From positions 1 to 6,524 of the forward strand of contig DMCI01000157.1 in assembly GCA_003445835.1 (NCBI GenBank): a stretch of 6,524 bases of DNA. Direction: 5' to 3'. Below the pieces are notes generated by a model. The model did no database searches and was not told where the DNA came from. It was given only the letters and a program-made list of their open reading frames with translations. A program made the translations under genes and the position numbers. The stretch comes from Clostridiales bacterium. GTDB taxonomy: Bacteria > Bacillota > Clostridia > Christensenellales > CAG-1252. Of the stretch, positions 1 to 5,777 are shown one piece after another. How positions within the stretch are numbered: the stretch's first letter is position 1; each line of letters starts with the position of its first letter.

Positions 1-2234
1 ATGACCGTCGTGCCGGGCGTCACGTTAACGGGCGTTTTTTCCACGCCGTTTAAGGTGTAGGCAAACTTGGTCGCGCCGATGACTTCCGAAACGTAGCAGA
101 AGAAGTCGCCGTTTTCCTGAAGGACAAGGATCTCCGACGGCGCGGCAAGACGGGTGACGCGGTAGAAGTTTTCCACGTTGACGATCTTTTCCGCATTGGC
201 GCCTTCGTAGACGTATACGGTGGGTCGGTTGCCTTCCGTACCGATAACGGAACCGACGGTGCCGCACTTTAAGGTGAGGGTTTTACCGCCGTTGACTTCG
301 GTCGCGTTGCCGCAAAGGGTCAGGGCGGAGTTTGCCGCAAGGGAAAGAGCCGCGTTTACGTTGCCGCTGATCTGGATGCTTTCGGACTGCATCGAAACGG
401 ACGCCGTCGCCGTGACGTTGCCTTGGACTTCGATTTTTGCCGCGTTGATTTCGGCGGAAGCGACTTCCAGATCGGCGTAGAGCAAAAGGTCGTTTGTTCC
501 GCTGACGGTAAGCTTGTTTGCGACGATCTTGCCGCCTTTTATATATTTGCCGCCTTTTTTGTAGCCGATGGAGGAACTCTTTTCAAGCGGGAGGATGATG
601 TCCCCTTCCACCGTAAGAGTATGCTTGTTGAGGTCGATGTTTACCGTTCTGTCTAACACGAGGTCGGAAGAGAGGGTAACGTCTTTTTTGAGGACGATGG
701 TGGTAACGCGATCTTTTGTTGCCGCCTTGGTCAAGCCTTCTTCCGAATGGACGAAGCCGAGGTGATAGGTGGCGATAAAGTGTCCCGCAGCCAAACCGCC
801 CGCCAAAACGATAGCCGCAATGACGATGATAAACGCCAAAAGGTGACGCTTGAAGAAGTCTTTGAAACTGCCTTTCTTTTTCTTTTCGGGCTTGGGCTCC
901 TCTTCGGAGAGGGGCGCTTCCGCTTCTTCGGCGTCGTCTGCTTTTTCCGCCAAAACGATCTCGCCTTCTTCCGCCGTGGTGACGATATCGGGGTCGATGC
1001 CTTGCACTTTTTCGACTTCGGATTCGGAAGAGAGTAAACGGTCGATCAAAGTATAGCCCTCGGCGACGAAAATGCCGGTGCTTTTTGCCGTTTGTTCATC
1101 GTAAGTGTCCACGCCGCTTGCGACTTCGCAATCGCTTTTGTAGATCAGGTAGGGGACGGGCTCCGGAGAGTGAGTGCGTGTGGCGATGGGGGTCGGATGA
1201 TCCGGACAGACCAGTACGTGATACTCTTCGCCGCAATCCTTTAAGTACGCCATCACGGGACCGACGATATCGGCGTCGATCTTTTCAATAGAGTAAATTT
1301 TGTCTTTGAGGTTGCCTTGGTGCCCCGATTCGTCCGCGGCTTCCACGTGGATGTAGACGTAATCCACCCCGCGGGACAAAGCGTCGATGGCGGCTTTGCC
1401 TTTGGCGGCAAAATCGGTGTTGACGTTGCCCGTCGCGCCTTTGACTTCGATGACTTCCATCCCCGCGCCTTTGCCGATGCCTTTCAAAAGATCCACCGCG
1501 CTGATGACGGCGCCCGTGATGCCGTTCTTCTTTTTGAAGTCGGGCAGGGAGGGCTTGGTACCTTCGCCCCAAAGCCAAATGGAGTTGGCGGGATTTTTGC
1601 CTTCCGCAATGCGTTTTTGATTGATGGGATGGTCTTTCAAAAGATCGTACGACTTGATCATCAATTCCGAGAACAGGTCGCCCAGTTCACCGGTGGGCAG
1701 ATGCCTTTTGATGGGCTTGCCCGTGATGTCGTGCGGGGGCGTCAGGTCGGAGCCGACCTTGGCGTCGTGTACGATCAAACAATGACGATAGCTGATGCCG
1801 GGGTGGAAAGAGATCCTTTCGGTGCCGAGATGCTCCTCAACGTAAAGGATAAGCTCCTTTGCTTCTTCGGTGGATATCTCCCCCGCGCTGTAATCGATCA
1901 TCCTCTTATCGGCGTATTCTTCTTCGTCCGAAAGGGTGACCAAATTGCACCGTACGGCGATATCGGTATCCGAAAGAACGAGCCCCATACTCAGCGCTTC
2001 CAACGGAGAGCGTCCGGAATACGAAACGCGCGGATCGTAGCCCATCACGGAAAGATTGGCGGTGTCGCTTCCCGGCTTCATGCCGTCGGGCACCGTTTTT
2101 GCAAGACCGATCTCGCTCTTGGGGGCAAGAGAATCGATGTTGGGCTTTTTAGCCACCATTAAGGGCGTTTTGCCATCGATCTCGGGGATCGGGGTATCCG
2201 CCATACCGTCGCCTAAAAATACTACGTATTTCAT
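1..2234 (-). CDS. apgM: ApgM-type phosphoglycerate mutase fused to a membrane-anchored beta-solenoid-like domain (3' end outside window)
   Basis: I followed this frame codon by codon from ATG (2234-2232) to the window edge: 744 codons without a stop. Residues 1 to about 402 are a full-length cofactor-independent phosphoglycerate mutase of the archaeal ApgM type (alkaline phosphatase superfamily), which interconverts 3- and 2-phosphoglycerate. Visible motifs are FLGDGMAD (D9, metal), PGSDTANLS (S56, the likely phosphorylated serine by alignment), PPHDITGKP, NSIWLWGEG (217-225), HVEAADESGH (296-305) and PDHPTP (345-350) with H355. An acidic linker follows (about 403-450), then KKKKGSFKDFFKRH, one hydrophobic helix (465-484) and a region of short beta-strand-like repeats with the IDLNKHTLTV motif typical of right-handed beta-helix surface proteins. 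Basic residues before the helix predict enzyme inside, C-terminus outside. The family is normally about 400 residues and soluble. Close bacterial relatives have also been proposed to be homoserine kinases, so the reaction is not certain. The enzyme assignment is firm, the C-terminal fold tentative. Confidence 0.93.
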   Translation of the reverse strand, partial: MKYVVFLGDGMADTPIPEIDGKTPLMVAKKPNIDSLAPKSEIGLAKTVPDGMKPGSDTANLSVMGYDPRVSYSGRSPLEALSMGLVLSDTDIAVRCNLVTLSDEEEYADKRMIDYSAGEISTEEAKELILYVEEHLGTERISFHPGISYRHCLIVHDAKVGSDLTPPHDITGKPIKRHLPTGELGDLFSELMIKSYDLLKDHPINQKRIAEGKNPANSIWLWGEGTKPSLPDFKKKNGITGAVISAVDLLKGIGKGAGMEVIEVKGATGNVNTDFAAKGKAAIDALSRGVDYVYIHVEAADESGHQGNLKDKIYSIEKIDADIVGPVMAYLKDCGEEYHVLVCPDHPTPIATRTHSPEPVPYLIYKSDCEVASGVDTYDEQTAKSTGIFVAEGYTLIDRLLSSESEVEKVQGIDPDIVTTAEEGEIVLAEKADDAEEAEAPLSEEEPKPEKKKKGSFKDFFKRHLLAFIIVIAAIVLAGGLAAGHFIATYHLGFVHSEEGLTKAATKDRVTTIVLKKDVTLSSDLVLDRTVNIDLNKHTLTVEGDIILPLEKSSSIGYKKGGKYIKGGKIVANKLTVSGTNDLLLYADLEVASAEINAAKIEVQGNVTATASVSMQSESIQISGNVNAALSLAANSALTLCGNATEVNGGKTLTLKCGTVGSVIGTEGNRPTVYVYEGANAEKIVNVENFYRVTRLAAPSEILVLQENGDFFCYVSEVIGATKFAYTLNGVEKTPVNVTPGTTV

Positions 2235-2238
2235 AAAT

Positions 2239-2245
2239 TCACCTC
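2239..2245 (-). promoter_or_regulatory. Ribosome binding site of the apgM fusion gene
   Basis: GAGGTGA on the minus strand ends four bases before the ATG at 2234 and fixes that start. The predicted transcription start (about 2245) falls on its first base, so the Shine-Dalgarno sequence would form the very 5' end of the mRNA, in a leader of about 11 nt. Confidence 0.75.
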
Positions 2246-2251
2246 GCACCT

Positions 2252-2280
2252 ATTATAAAGCCTTTGAAGAGGGCTGTCAA
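2252..2280 (-). promoter_or_regulatory. Consensus sigma-A promoter for the apgM fusion gene
   Basis: Read on the minus strand, TTGACA (2280-2275) and TATAAT (2257-2252) are perfect consensus hexamers separated by 17 bp. The start point is predicted near 2245. This implies strong, housekeeping-type expression of the fusion gene. Its -35 box lies 19 bp from the -35 box of the divergent lipoprotein promoter. Confidence 0.9.
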
Positions 2281-2299
2281 CGAATTAGCATTCCCCCGA

Positions 2300-2328
2300 T
2301 TGACGGATAAGGCCGTTTGCTTTATAAT
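2300..2328 (+). promoter_or_regulatory. Sigma-A promoter for the Ig-domain lipoprotein (leaderless start)
   Basis: TTGACG (2300-2305), a 17-bp spacer and TATAAT (2323-2328) match the consensus at 11 of 12 positions. With the usual six bases between the -10 box and +1, transcription would start at A2335, which is the A of the in-frame ATG at 2335-2337. The ATG at 2329 directly abuts the -10 box and would lie outside the transcript. Confidence 0.85.
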
Positions 2329-2334
2329 ATGGAT

Positions 2335-3657
2335 ATGAAGAAAACCGTTAGTATCGTTCTTATCATCGCGGTCGTTTCGGCGCTTTTTTTCGTCCTTGTC
2401 GCTTGCGGCGGGGCGGAGCCGACCAAGCTCACCGTGACCAAAGCCCCCGACACGCTTAAAGTGATCCAAGGGGGAGATCCCGATCTTTCCGGCGGTTTGG
2501 TCGAGGTGGAATTCAGCGACGGTTCGGTCAAGGAATTTCCGATGTCCGAAATGTCCGTAAAAGGGCTCAAAAAGGATACGCTCGGCAAGCAAACCGTTGC
2601 GCTGAGTTATACCGCAAAGGGCAAGACGGTCACGGCGACCGTCGATCTTACCGTGGTGCTTCCCAAAGTGACGGCGCTTTCTCTTCAAACGGAAGGAGTC
2701 AAAACTTCCTACGTCGAAGGACAGATATTCAACAAAGAAGGGCTGGTCGTGACCGCCACCTATCAAACGGGTGAAAGCGCGGTCGTCCCCAATTACGAGA
2801 TATCTCCCGCAACGCTTTTGTCCACGACAAAAGCCGTCAAGATCACCTATCGCGGCGTTTCGGCGGAGATCCCCGTCACGGTGGCGCCGCACGCTCCCGT
2901 TTCGATGGAGGTCGCAACTCCGCTTGCCAAGACGAGTTATTTCGTGGGGGAAACCTTCGTTTCGGACGGGCTTTCGATGACGGTCGCTTACAACGACGGT
3001 ACGAGCGAGGTTTTTTCCGCTTCGACTTTGCGCTTTTTCCATTCCTACGGCACCGAGTACAACGGTCCGACTTCAGAGACGGATGACGTCGTTACCGTGA
3101 TCGCAACGACGAAGTACGGCACGATCTCTACGACTTTGCGGTTGACCGTCACTGCCGTGGTGCCCGTCAGTTTGACGGTCACGATGCACGAAGAACTTTC
3201 GTTTTTGGACGGATATCCTTTTGCCTTTGACGCGGAGGGAGAGGCGGTTTCCGTCCTCGTTGAATTCAACGACGGCAGCAAGCGTGATTTTCCCGGCACT
3301 TTTGATTACTTCACTTGCAACGGCGAGGTCTTGACGGCGACGCAAACTTCCGTCGTCATTTGGCTCACCGGGTTCCCTTCCGTTACGGCGGCGGTGCCTG
3401 TCACGGTGACGGAACCGCAGGTGACGGGGATCTCCGTACTCACCACCCCCGCAAAAACCGATTACGTTGCGGGTGAAAGCGTGGATCTGACGGGATTGGT
3501 CTTGTTGCTTTCGATGTCGGACGGCAGGGTCACGCAACTTGCGTATTCCGACGGATGCGGCATTACTCCGACGCCGCTTGCTGTAGGCGACGAGGAGGCC
3601 GTCACCGTGAATTATCTCGGGTTCCGCACGTCTTTCCGCATCAGCGTTGCGGCGTGA
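2335..3657 (+). CDS. Surface lipoprotein with five tandem bacterial Ig-like (Big_3-like) domains
   Basis: The product is 440 residues. A lipoprotein signal peptide (KK at 2-3, hydrophobic 5-22) ends in the lipobox LVAC with Cys24, so the mature protein should be lipid-anchored on the outer face of the membrane. The rest is five repeats of about 76-90 residues (about 29-110, 111-186, 187-276, 277-362, 363-440). Each has a conserved plan: an opening strand, KTxYxxGxxF-like turns (KTSYVEG 123-129, KTSYFVG 199-205, KTDYVAG 374-380), a strand with a SDGS or NDGT turn, and a closing VTVTV strand. This fits Big_3-type Ig-like domains, used as stalks or adhesive modules. No enzyme domain is present. 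I chose the ATG at 2335 because the promoter would start transcription there; 2329 (ATG) and 2317 (TTG) lie in or beside the -10 box. No Shine-Dalgarno sequence is seen. The ligand is unknown, and a purely structural role is possible. The gene is divergent from the apgM fusion. Confidence 0.9.
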   Translation: MKKTVSIVLIIAVVSALFFVLVACGGAEPTKLTVTKAPDTLKVIQGGDPDLSGGLVEVEFSDGSVKEFPMSEMSVKGLKKDTLGKQTVALSYTAKGKTVTATVDLTVVLPKVTALSLQTEGVKTSYVEGQIFNKEGLVVTATYQTGESAVVPNYEISPATLLSTTKAVKITYRGVSAEIPVTVAPHAPVSMEVATPLAKTSYFVGETFVSDGLSMTVAYNDGTSEVFSASTLRFFHSYGTEYNGPTSETDDVVTVIATTKYGTISTTLRLTVTAVVPVSLTVTMHEELSFLDGYPFAFDAEGEAVSVLVEFNDGSKRDFPGTFDYFTCNGEVLTATQTSVVIWLTGFPSVTAAVPVTVTEPQVTGISVLTTPAKTDYVAGESVDLTGLVLLLSMSDGRVTQLAYSDGCGITPTPLAVGDEEAVTVNYLGFRTSFRISVAA

Positions 3658-3669
3658 CCGTTTAAACGA

Positions 3670-3699
3670 TTGACAGAAAGGATTCAAAACAGATATAAT
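3670..3699 (+). promoter_or_regulatory. Consensus sigma-A promoter for the riboswitch-exchanger unit
   Basis: TTGACA (3670-3675) and TATAAT (3694-3699) are both perfect, 18 bp apart. Transcription should start at about 3704-3706, immediately before the aptamer. The -35 box begins only 12 bp after the lipoprotein stop codon. Confidence 0.9.
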
Positions 3700-3703
3700 G
3701 TAT

Positions 3704-3793
3704 AAGTCATTGGGAGTAGTGGGCGCTTTCGAGCGCGGTGACGTCAACAGCACTGCCGTTTCGGCTGGCTAACCTTAAACCGCAAGACTTTGG
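3704..3793 (+). promoter_or_regulatory. yybP-ykoY (manganese) riboswitch aptamer
   Basis: The segment carries the hallmark elements of this class in order: GGGAGTAG (3712-3719), a hairpin GCGCT-TTCG-AGCGC (3723-3736), GTCAACA (3743-3749), a layered hairpin (GGT 3737-3739/ACC 3772-3774; AGC 3749-3751/GCT 3768-3770; GCCG 3755-3758/CGGC 3762-3765) and GCAAGAC (3782-3788). A closing stem can form between AAGTC (3704-3708) at the extreme 5' end and GACTT (3786-3790), although four extra bases before GGAGTAG make this stem slightly atypical. The class senses Mn2+ and usually turns expression on when Mn2+ is high. Here the 3' side of the closing stem is also the 5' arm of the terminator, the expected arrangement for an ON switch. 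The class assignment is by motif recognition, without a covariance-model score. Confidence 0.88.
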
Positions 3794-3825
3794 CGAAATT
3801 GATCGATTTCTCCAAAGTCTTTTTT
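3784..3825 (+). terminator. Riboswitch expression-platform intrinsic terminator
   Basis: AAGACTTTGG (3784-3793) is exactly complementary to CCAAAGTCTT (3812-3821). The stem can continue inward with GAAAT/ATTTC, and the hairpin is followed by six T (3820-3825). It overlaps the aptamer's conserved GCAAGAC, so ligand-bound aptamer and terminator are mutually exclusive. It is also the first terminator met by transcripts leaving the lipoprotein gene. Confidence 0.92.
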
Positions 3826-3832
3826 AATGCTT

Positions 3833-3848
3833 GGAGAGGAAGGAAGGG
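3833..3848 (+). promoter_or_regulatory. Purine-rich ribosome binding site of the cation exchanger
   Basis: A run containing GGAGAGG, AGGAAGG and AGGG lies just after the terminator. AGGAAGG (3838-3844) is seven bases from the ATG at 3852. This favours the ATG over a TTG at 3831, which would start inside the purine-rich run itself. Confidence 0.75.
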
Positions 3849-3851
3849 TAT

Positions 3852-4925
3852 ATGGTTTCATCGTTTCTTATGGGTTCCGCAGGGGAGATCGCGCTTGCCG
3901 CGGTGCTCTTGGCGGTAGGCATCGCCTTGATCGTCAAGGGCGGTGACTTTTTTGTGGATGCGGCGTCCTGGATCGCGGAAGTTTTGGGCTTGTCGCCCCT
4001 TCTTGTCGGCGCGACGATCGTTTCGGTCGCAACGACTCTTCCGGAGCTGATCGTTTCCATCATCGCTACGGCGCGCGGCACGGTGGAGATCGCCGTCGGC
4101 AACGCCGTGGGCAGCGTAGTGGCAAACCTCGGCTTGATCATGGCGATATCCCTTTTGTTTATGCCGGGCAAGGTGGATCGCAAGCAATATTTGTTTAAGT
4201 CCATCGTCTTGCTTGCGGCGTGTCTTAACCTTTTGCTCGTCGGCTGGTTCGGCGGCATGGCGGACGGCAACCATATTTTGAGCGTCGGGCTCGGCGTGAT
4301 CGTTTTGGAGTTGTTTATCGTTTTCTTTGCGGAAAACGTCATCGTCGCGGTCAAGACGATGAAAAACCCCGTCGTCAACGCTCTTTCCACGGATAGCAAC
4401 GGCGCAAATACGGAGATCGCGTCCGAGGAAGTTCCCGCGGAAGAAACTCCCGTCAAAAAGGATAAAAAGACGATTTGGATCAACGTTTTGAAGTTTATCG
4501 GCGGCGCGGCGGGCATCATCGGCGGTGCGGAACTTCTTGTCATCAACGGGCAAAAACTTGCTCTTGCGGCGGGCGTGCCCGAAGGGATCATCGCCATCAC
4601 CCTCGTTGCGATCGGCACTTCTCTTCCCGAATTGGTCACCACTATTACGGCGATCGCCAAAAAGAAGTCCTCCATTTCGGTGGGCAACATCATCGGCGCA
4701 AACATCATCGATATGACTTTGATTCTTCCCGTTTGCTCGATGGTTTCGGGCGGTACTTTGATCTTCCCGCGACAGGCGATCATTTTCGACATTCCGTTCT
4801 CTTTGGGGCTTGCCGCCGTTGCGGTCTTGCCGATGCTCTTTACCAAAAAGTTCCATCGCTGGCAGGGCGCGGCGCTACTTGCGGTGTACGGGGCGTATCT
4901 GGCGTTGCGCATCATCTATACTTAA
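3852..4925 (+). CDS. CaCA-family cation exchanger (Ca2+/Na+ antiporter-like), candidate Mn2+ exporter
   Basis: This 357-residue membrane protein has the two inverted halves of the Ca2+/cation antiporter superfamily, joined by a hydrophilic acidic-then-basic loop (about 176-206). The alpha-1 repeat holds GATIVSVATTLPE (53-65) and GNAVGSVVAN (83-92). The alpha-2 repeat holds AITLVAIGTSLPE (248-260) and GNIIGANIID (278-287). Aligned to NCX_Mj with constant offsets of 11 and 47, the metal-coordinating residues correspond to E65, N92, E260 and D287, all kept. The S51 equivalent is Thr62 and the S236 equivalent is Ala283. About ten membrane helices are expected. The family exchanges Ca2+ or related cations for Na+ or H+ at the cytoplasmic membrane. 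The gene stands alone behind a manganese-type riboswitch, which suggests Mn2+ efflux, but this is inference. A palindromic terminator repeat begins at its stop codon. Confidence 0.93.
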   Translation: MVSSFLMGSAGEIALAAVLLAVGIALIVKGGDFFVDAASWIAEVLGLSPLLVGATIVSVATTLPELIVSIIATARGTVEIAVGNAVGSVVANLGLIMAISLLFMPGKVDRKQYLFKSIVLLAACLNLLLVGWFGGMADGNHILSVGLGVIVLELFIVFFAENVIVAVKTMKNPVVNALSTDSNGANTEIASEEVPAEETPVKKDKKTIWINVLKFIGGAAGIIGGAELLVINGQKLALAAGVPEGIIAITLVAIGTSLPELVTTITAIAKKKSSISVGNIIGANIIDMTLILPVCSMVSGGTLIFPRQAIIFDIPFSLGLAAVAVLPMLFTKKFHRWQGAALLAVYGAYLALRIIYT

Positions 4926-5049
4926 GGATCGCGGATAACGGCGCATTTGCTTTGTTTCTGTCTTCAAAAACGCGCAGTTACGTACGAGAAGTACGCGCCT
5001 GCGCGTTTTTTCGTCGAGCCTCGCAACTGCAACCCTTCTTCGCGATCCT
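4925..5049. repeat. Palindromic repeat, copy A (downstream of the exchanger gene)
   Basis: About 125 bp, starting at the last base of the stop codon. It is bounded by the inverted repeat AGGATCGCG (4925-4933)/CGCGATCCT (5041-5049). Inside it can fold further: GCATTTGC (4943-4950) pairs imperfectly with GCAACTGC (5023-5030), and a central hairpin lies at 4966-5010. About 100 bp of the interior matches copy B at 6348-6474 with roughly seven substitutions and one indel, whereas the end sequences differ completely. No coding capacity is seen. Confidence 0.88.
4966..5011 (+). terminator. Intrinsic terminator of the exchanger gene, inside repeat A
   Basis: AAAAACGCGCAG (4966-4977) pairs with CTGCGCGTTTTT (4999-5010), enclosing a second stem CGTAC/GTACG (4981-4985/4991-4995) with a five-base loop. 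A T run (5006-5011) follows on the plus strand and an A run on the other side, so it could work in both directions. Confidence 0.8.
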
Positions 5050-5100
5050 GTTTTGAGGTCTCTTGAAAAAGGCAGTTAAACGACGCTTGGGTTTCCTTGC

Positions 5101-5129
5101 TTGCTTTTTTTTCTTTTGTGGTCTATACT
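5101..5129 (+). promoter_or_regulatory. Probable sigma-A promoter of the CHR transporter pair
   Basis: TATACT (5124-5129) is a good -10 box. TTGCTT (5101-5106), 17 bp upstream, is a weak -35 box (3 of 6). Transcription would start near A5136, only about three bases before the ATG at 5139, so the mRNA would be practically leaderless. A T-rich tract fills the spacer. Confidence 0.6.
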
Positions 5130-5138
5130 TTTAATAAG

Positions 5139-5777
5139 ATGAAAAGACCTCTTCCCAAACTTTTGCAGCTCTTTTTGAGTTTTTTGAAGATCGGCGCGTT
5201 TACCTTCGGCGGCGGATACGCGATGATCGCTTTTTTGGAAAACGAGTTCGTTTCACGCAAAAAGTGGCTTGAAAAGGAAGAATTTTTGGATATGCTCGGC
5301 ATTGCGGAGTCTACGCCGGGGCCCATCGCCGTCAACACCGCGACCTACATCGGGTACAAGGTGGCGGGCGTCTTGGGGGCGGTGCTTTCCACGCTTGCGG
5401 TTTGTTTGCCCGCTTTTGCGATCATCTTTGTCATTTCGCTTTTCTTTGATAAGTTTTTGTCGCTGACTTACGTCGGCTACGCCTTTCGCGGCGTGCAGGT
5501 CGCCGTCGTGTATTTGATCGGGTCGGCAGGCGTCAAGGTCTTCAAAGATATGAAGAAGAACGTATTTTCGGTGATCGTGGCGGCGGCTGTCTTCGTTGCG
5601 TTTATTGCGCTGTCGCTGTTTTCCGTCAAGTTCTCCACGGTGTTTTATATATTGATCGCGGGCGCGCTCGGTCTGATGCTTTACTTTATCGGTCGCATTC
5701 GAGAGAGGAAGCAGGCGCCTTCTTCGGAGGAACCTTCGCAAGATGCTGCGGAAGAGAAGAAGGAGGGCGAGCAATGA
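5139..5777 (+). CDS. CHR-family (chromate-type) transporter, half-size subunit 1
   Basis: The product is 212 residues and contains a single CHR domain. It shows the family signatures IGAFTFGGGYAMI (18-30) and AESTPGPIAVNTATYIG (56-72), then several strongly hydrophobic segments to about residue 185 and a charged, disordered-looking tail (186-212, SSEEPS and EEKKEGE). Full-length ChrA proteins have two such domains in about 400 residues. Short CHR proteins occur as gene pairs whose products are thought to work together, as shown for the Bacillus subtilis pair. The likely role is anion transport across the cytoplasmic membrane, by family chromate export, but the physiological substrate is not shown by sequence. 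The ATG at 5139 is chosen because the domain begins right after it and the predicted promoter leaves no room for the upstream TTG at 5097. No Shine-Dalgarno sequence is visible. It overlaps the next gene by four bases (ATGA). Confidence 0.92.
   Translation: MKRPLPKLLQLFLSFLKIGAFTFGGGYAMIAFLENEFVSRKKWLEKEEFLDMLGIAESTPGPIAVNTATYIGYKVAGVLGAVLSTLAVCLPAFAIIFVISLFFDKFLSLTYVGYAFRGVQVAVVYLIGSAGVKVFKDMKKNVFSVIVAAAVFVAFIALSLFSVKFSTVFYILIAGALGLMLYFIGRIRERKQAPSSEEPSQDAAEEKKEGEQ
5760..5767 (+). promoter_or_regulatory. Ribosome binding site of CHR subunit 2
   Basis: AAGGAGGG lies within the last codons of subunit 1, six bases before the ATG at 5774. It is a near-perfect Shine-Dalgarno sequence, in contrast to subunit 1, which has none. 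Confidence 0.85.

Noticed and set aside
850..1080. Boundary between two separate genes (apgM and a membrane protein) or a frameshift
   Set aside because: The frame is continuous, there is no stop, and no minus-strand ATG in any frame at 841-1080; a fusion explains the sequence best.
1317..2162. Plus-strand open frame of 281 codons
   Set aside because: Lies antisense to the ApgM catalytic domain, shows no recognisable family, and has no convincing ribosome binding site; a shadow of biased codon use.
2317..2334. Earlier starts for the lipoprotein (TTG 2317, ATG 2329)
   Set aside because: The TTG lies in the promoter spacer and the ATG abuts the -10 box, so neither would normally be in the transcript.
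2239..3042. Minus-strand open frame of 267 codons
   Set aside because: Antisense to the lipoprotein and running through both promoters; Arg/His/Asp-rich composition typical of a shadow frame.
3827..3851. Earlier starts for the exchanger (ATG 3827, TTG 3831)
   Set aside because: ATG 3827 is out of frame, and TTG 3831 lies at the terminator end and in the ribosome binding site; ATG 3852 has proper spacing.
3824..4915. Minus-strand open frame of 363 codons
   Set aside because: Exact antisense of the CaCA exchanger with low-complexity Ser/Thr/Pro-rich content; the plus strand holds conserved motifs, a promoter and a ribosome binding site.
4925..5049. Insertion sequence or CRISPR array
   Set aside because: No transposase and no regularly spaced repeats; only a short palindrome with a terminator hairpin, so it is called a repeat.
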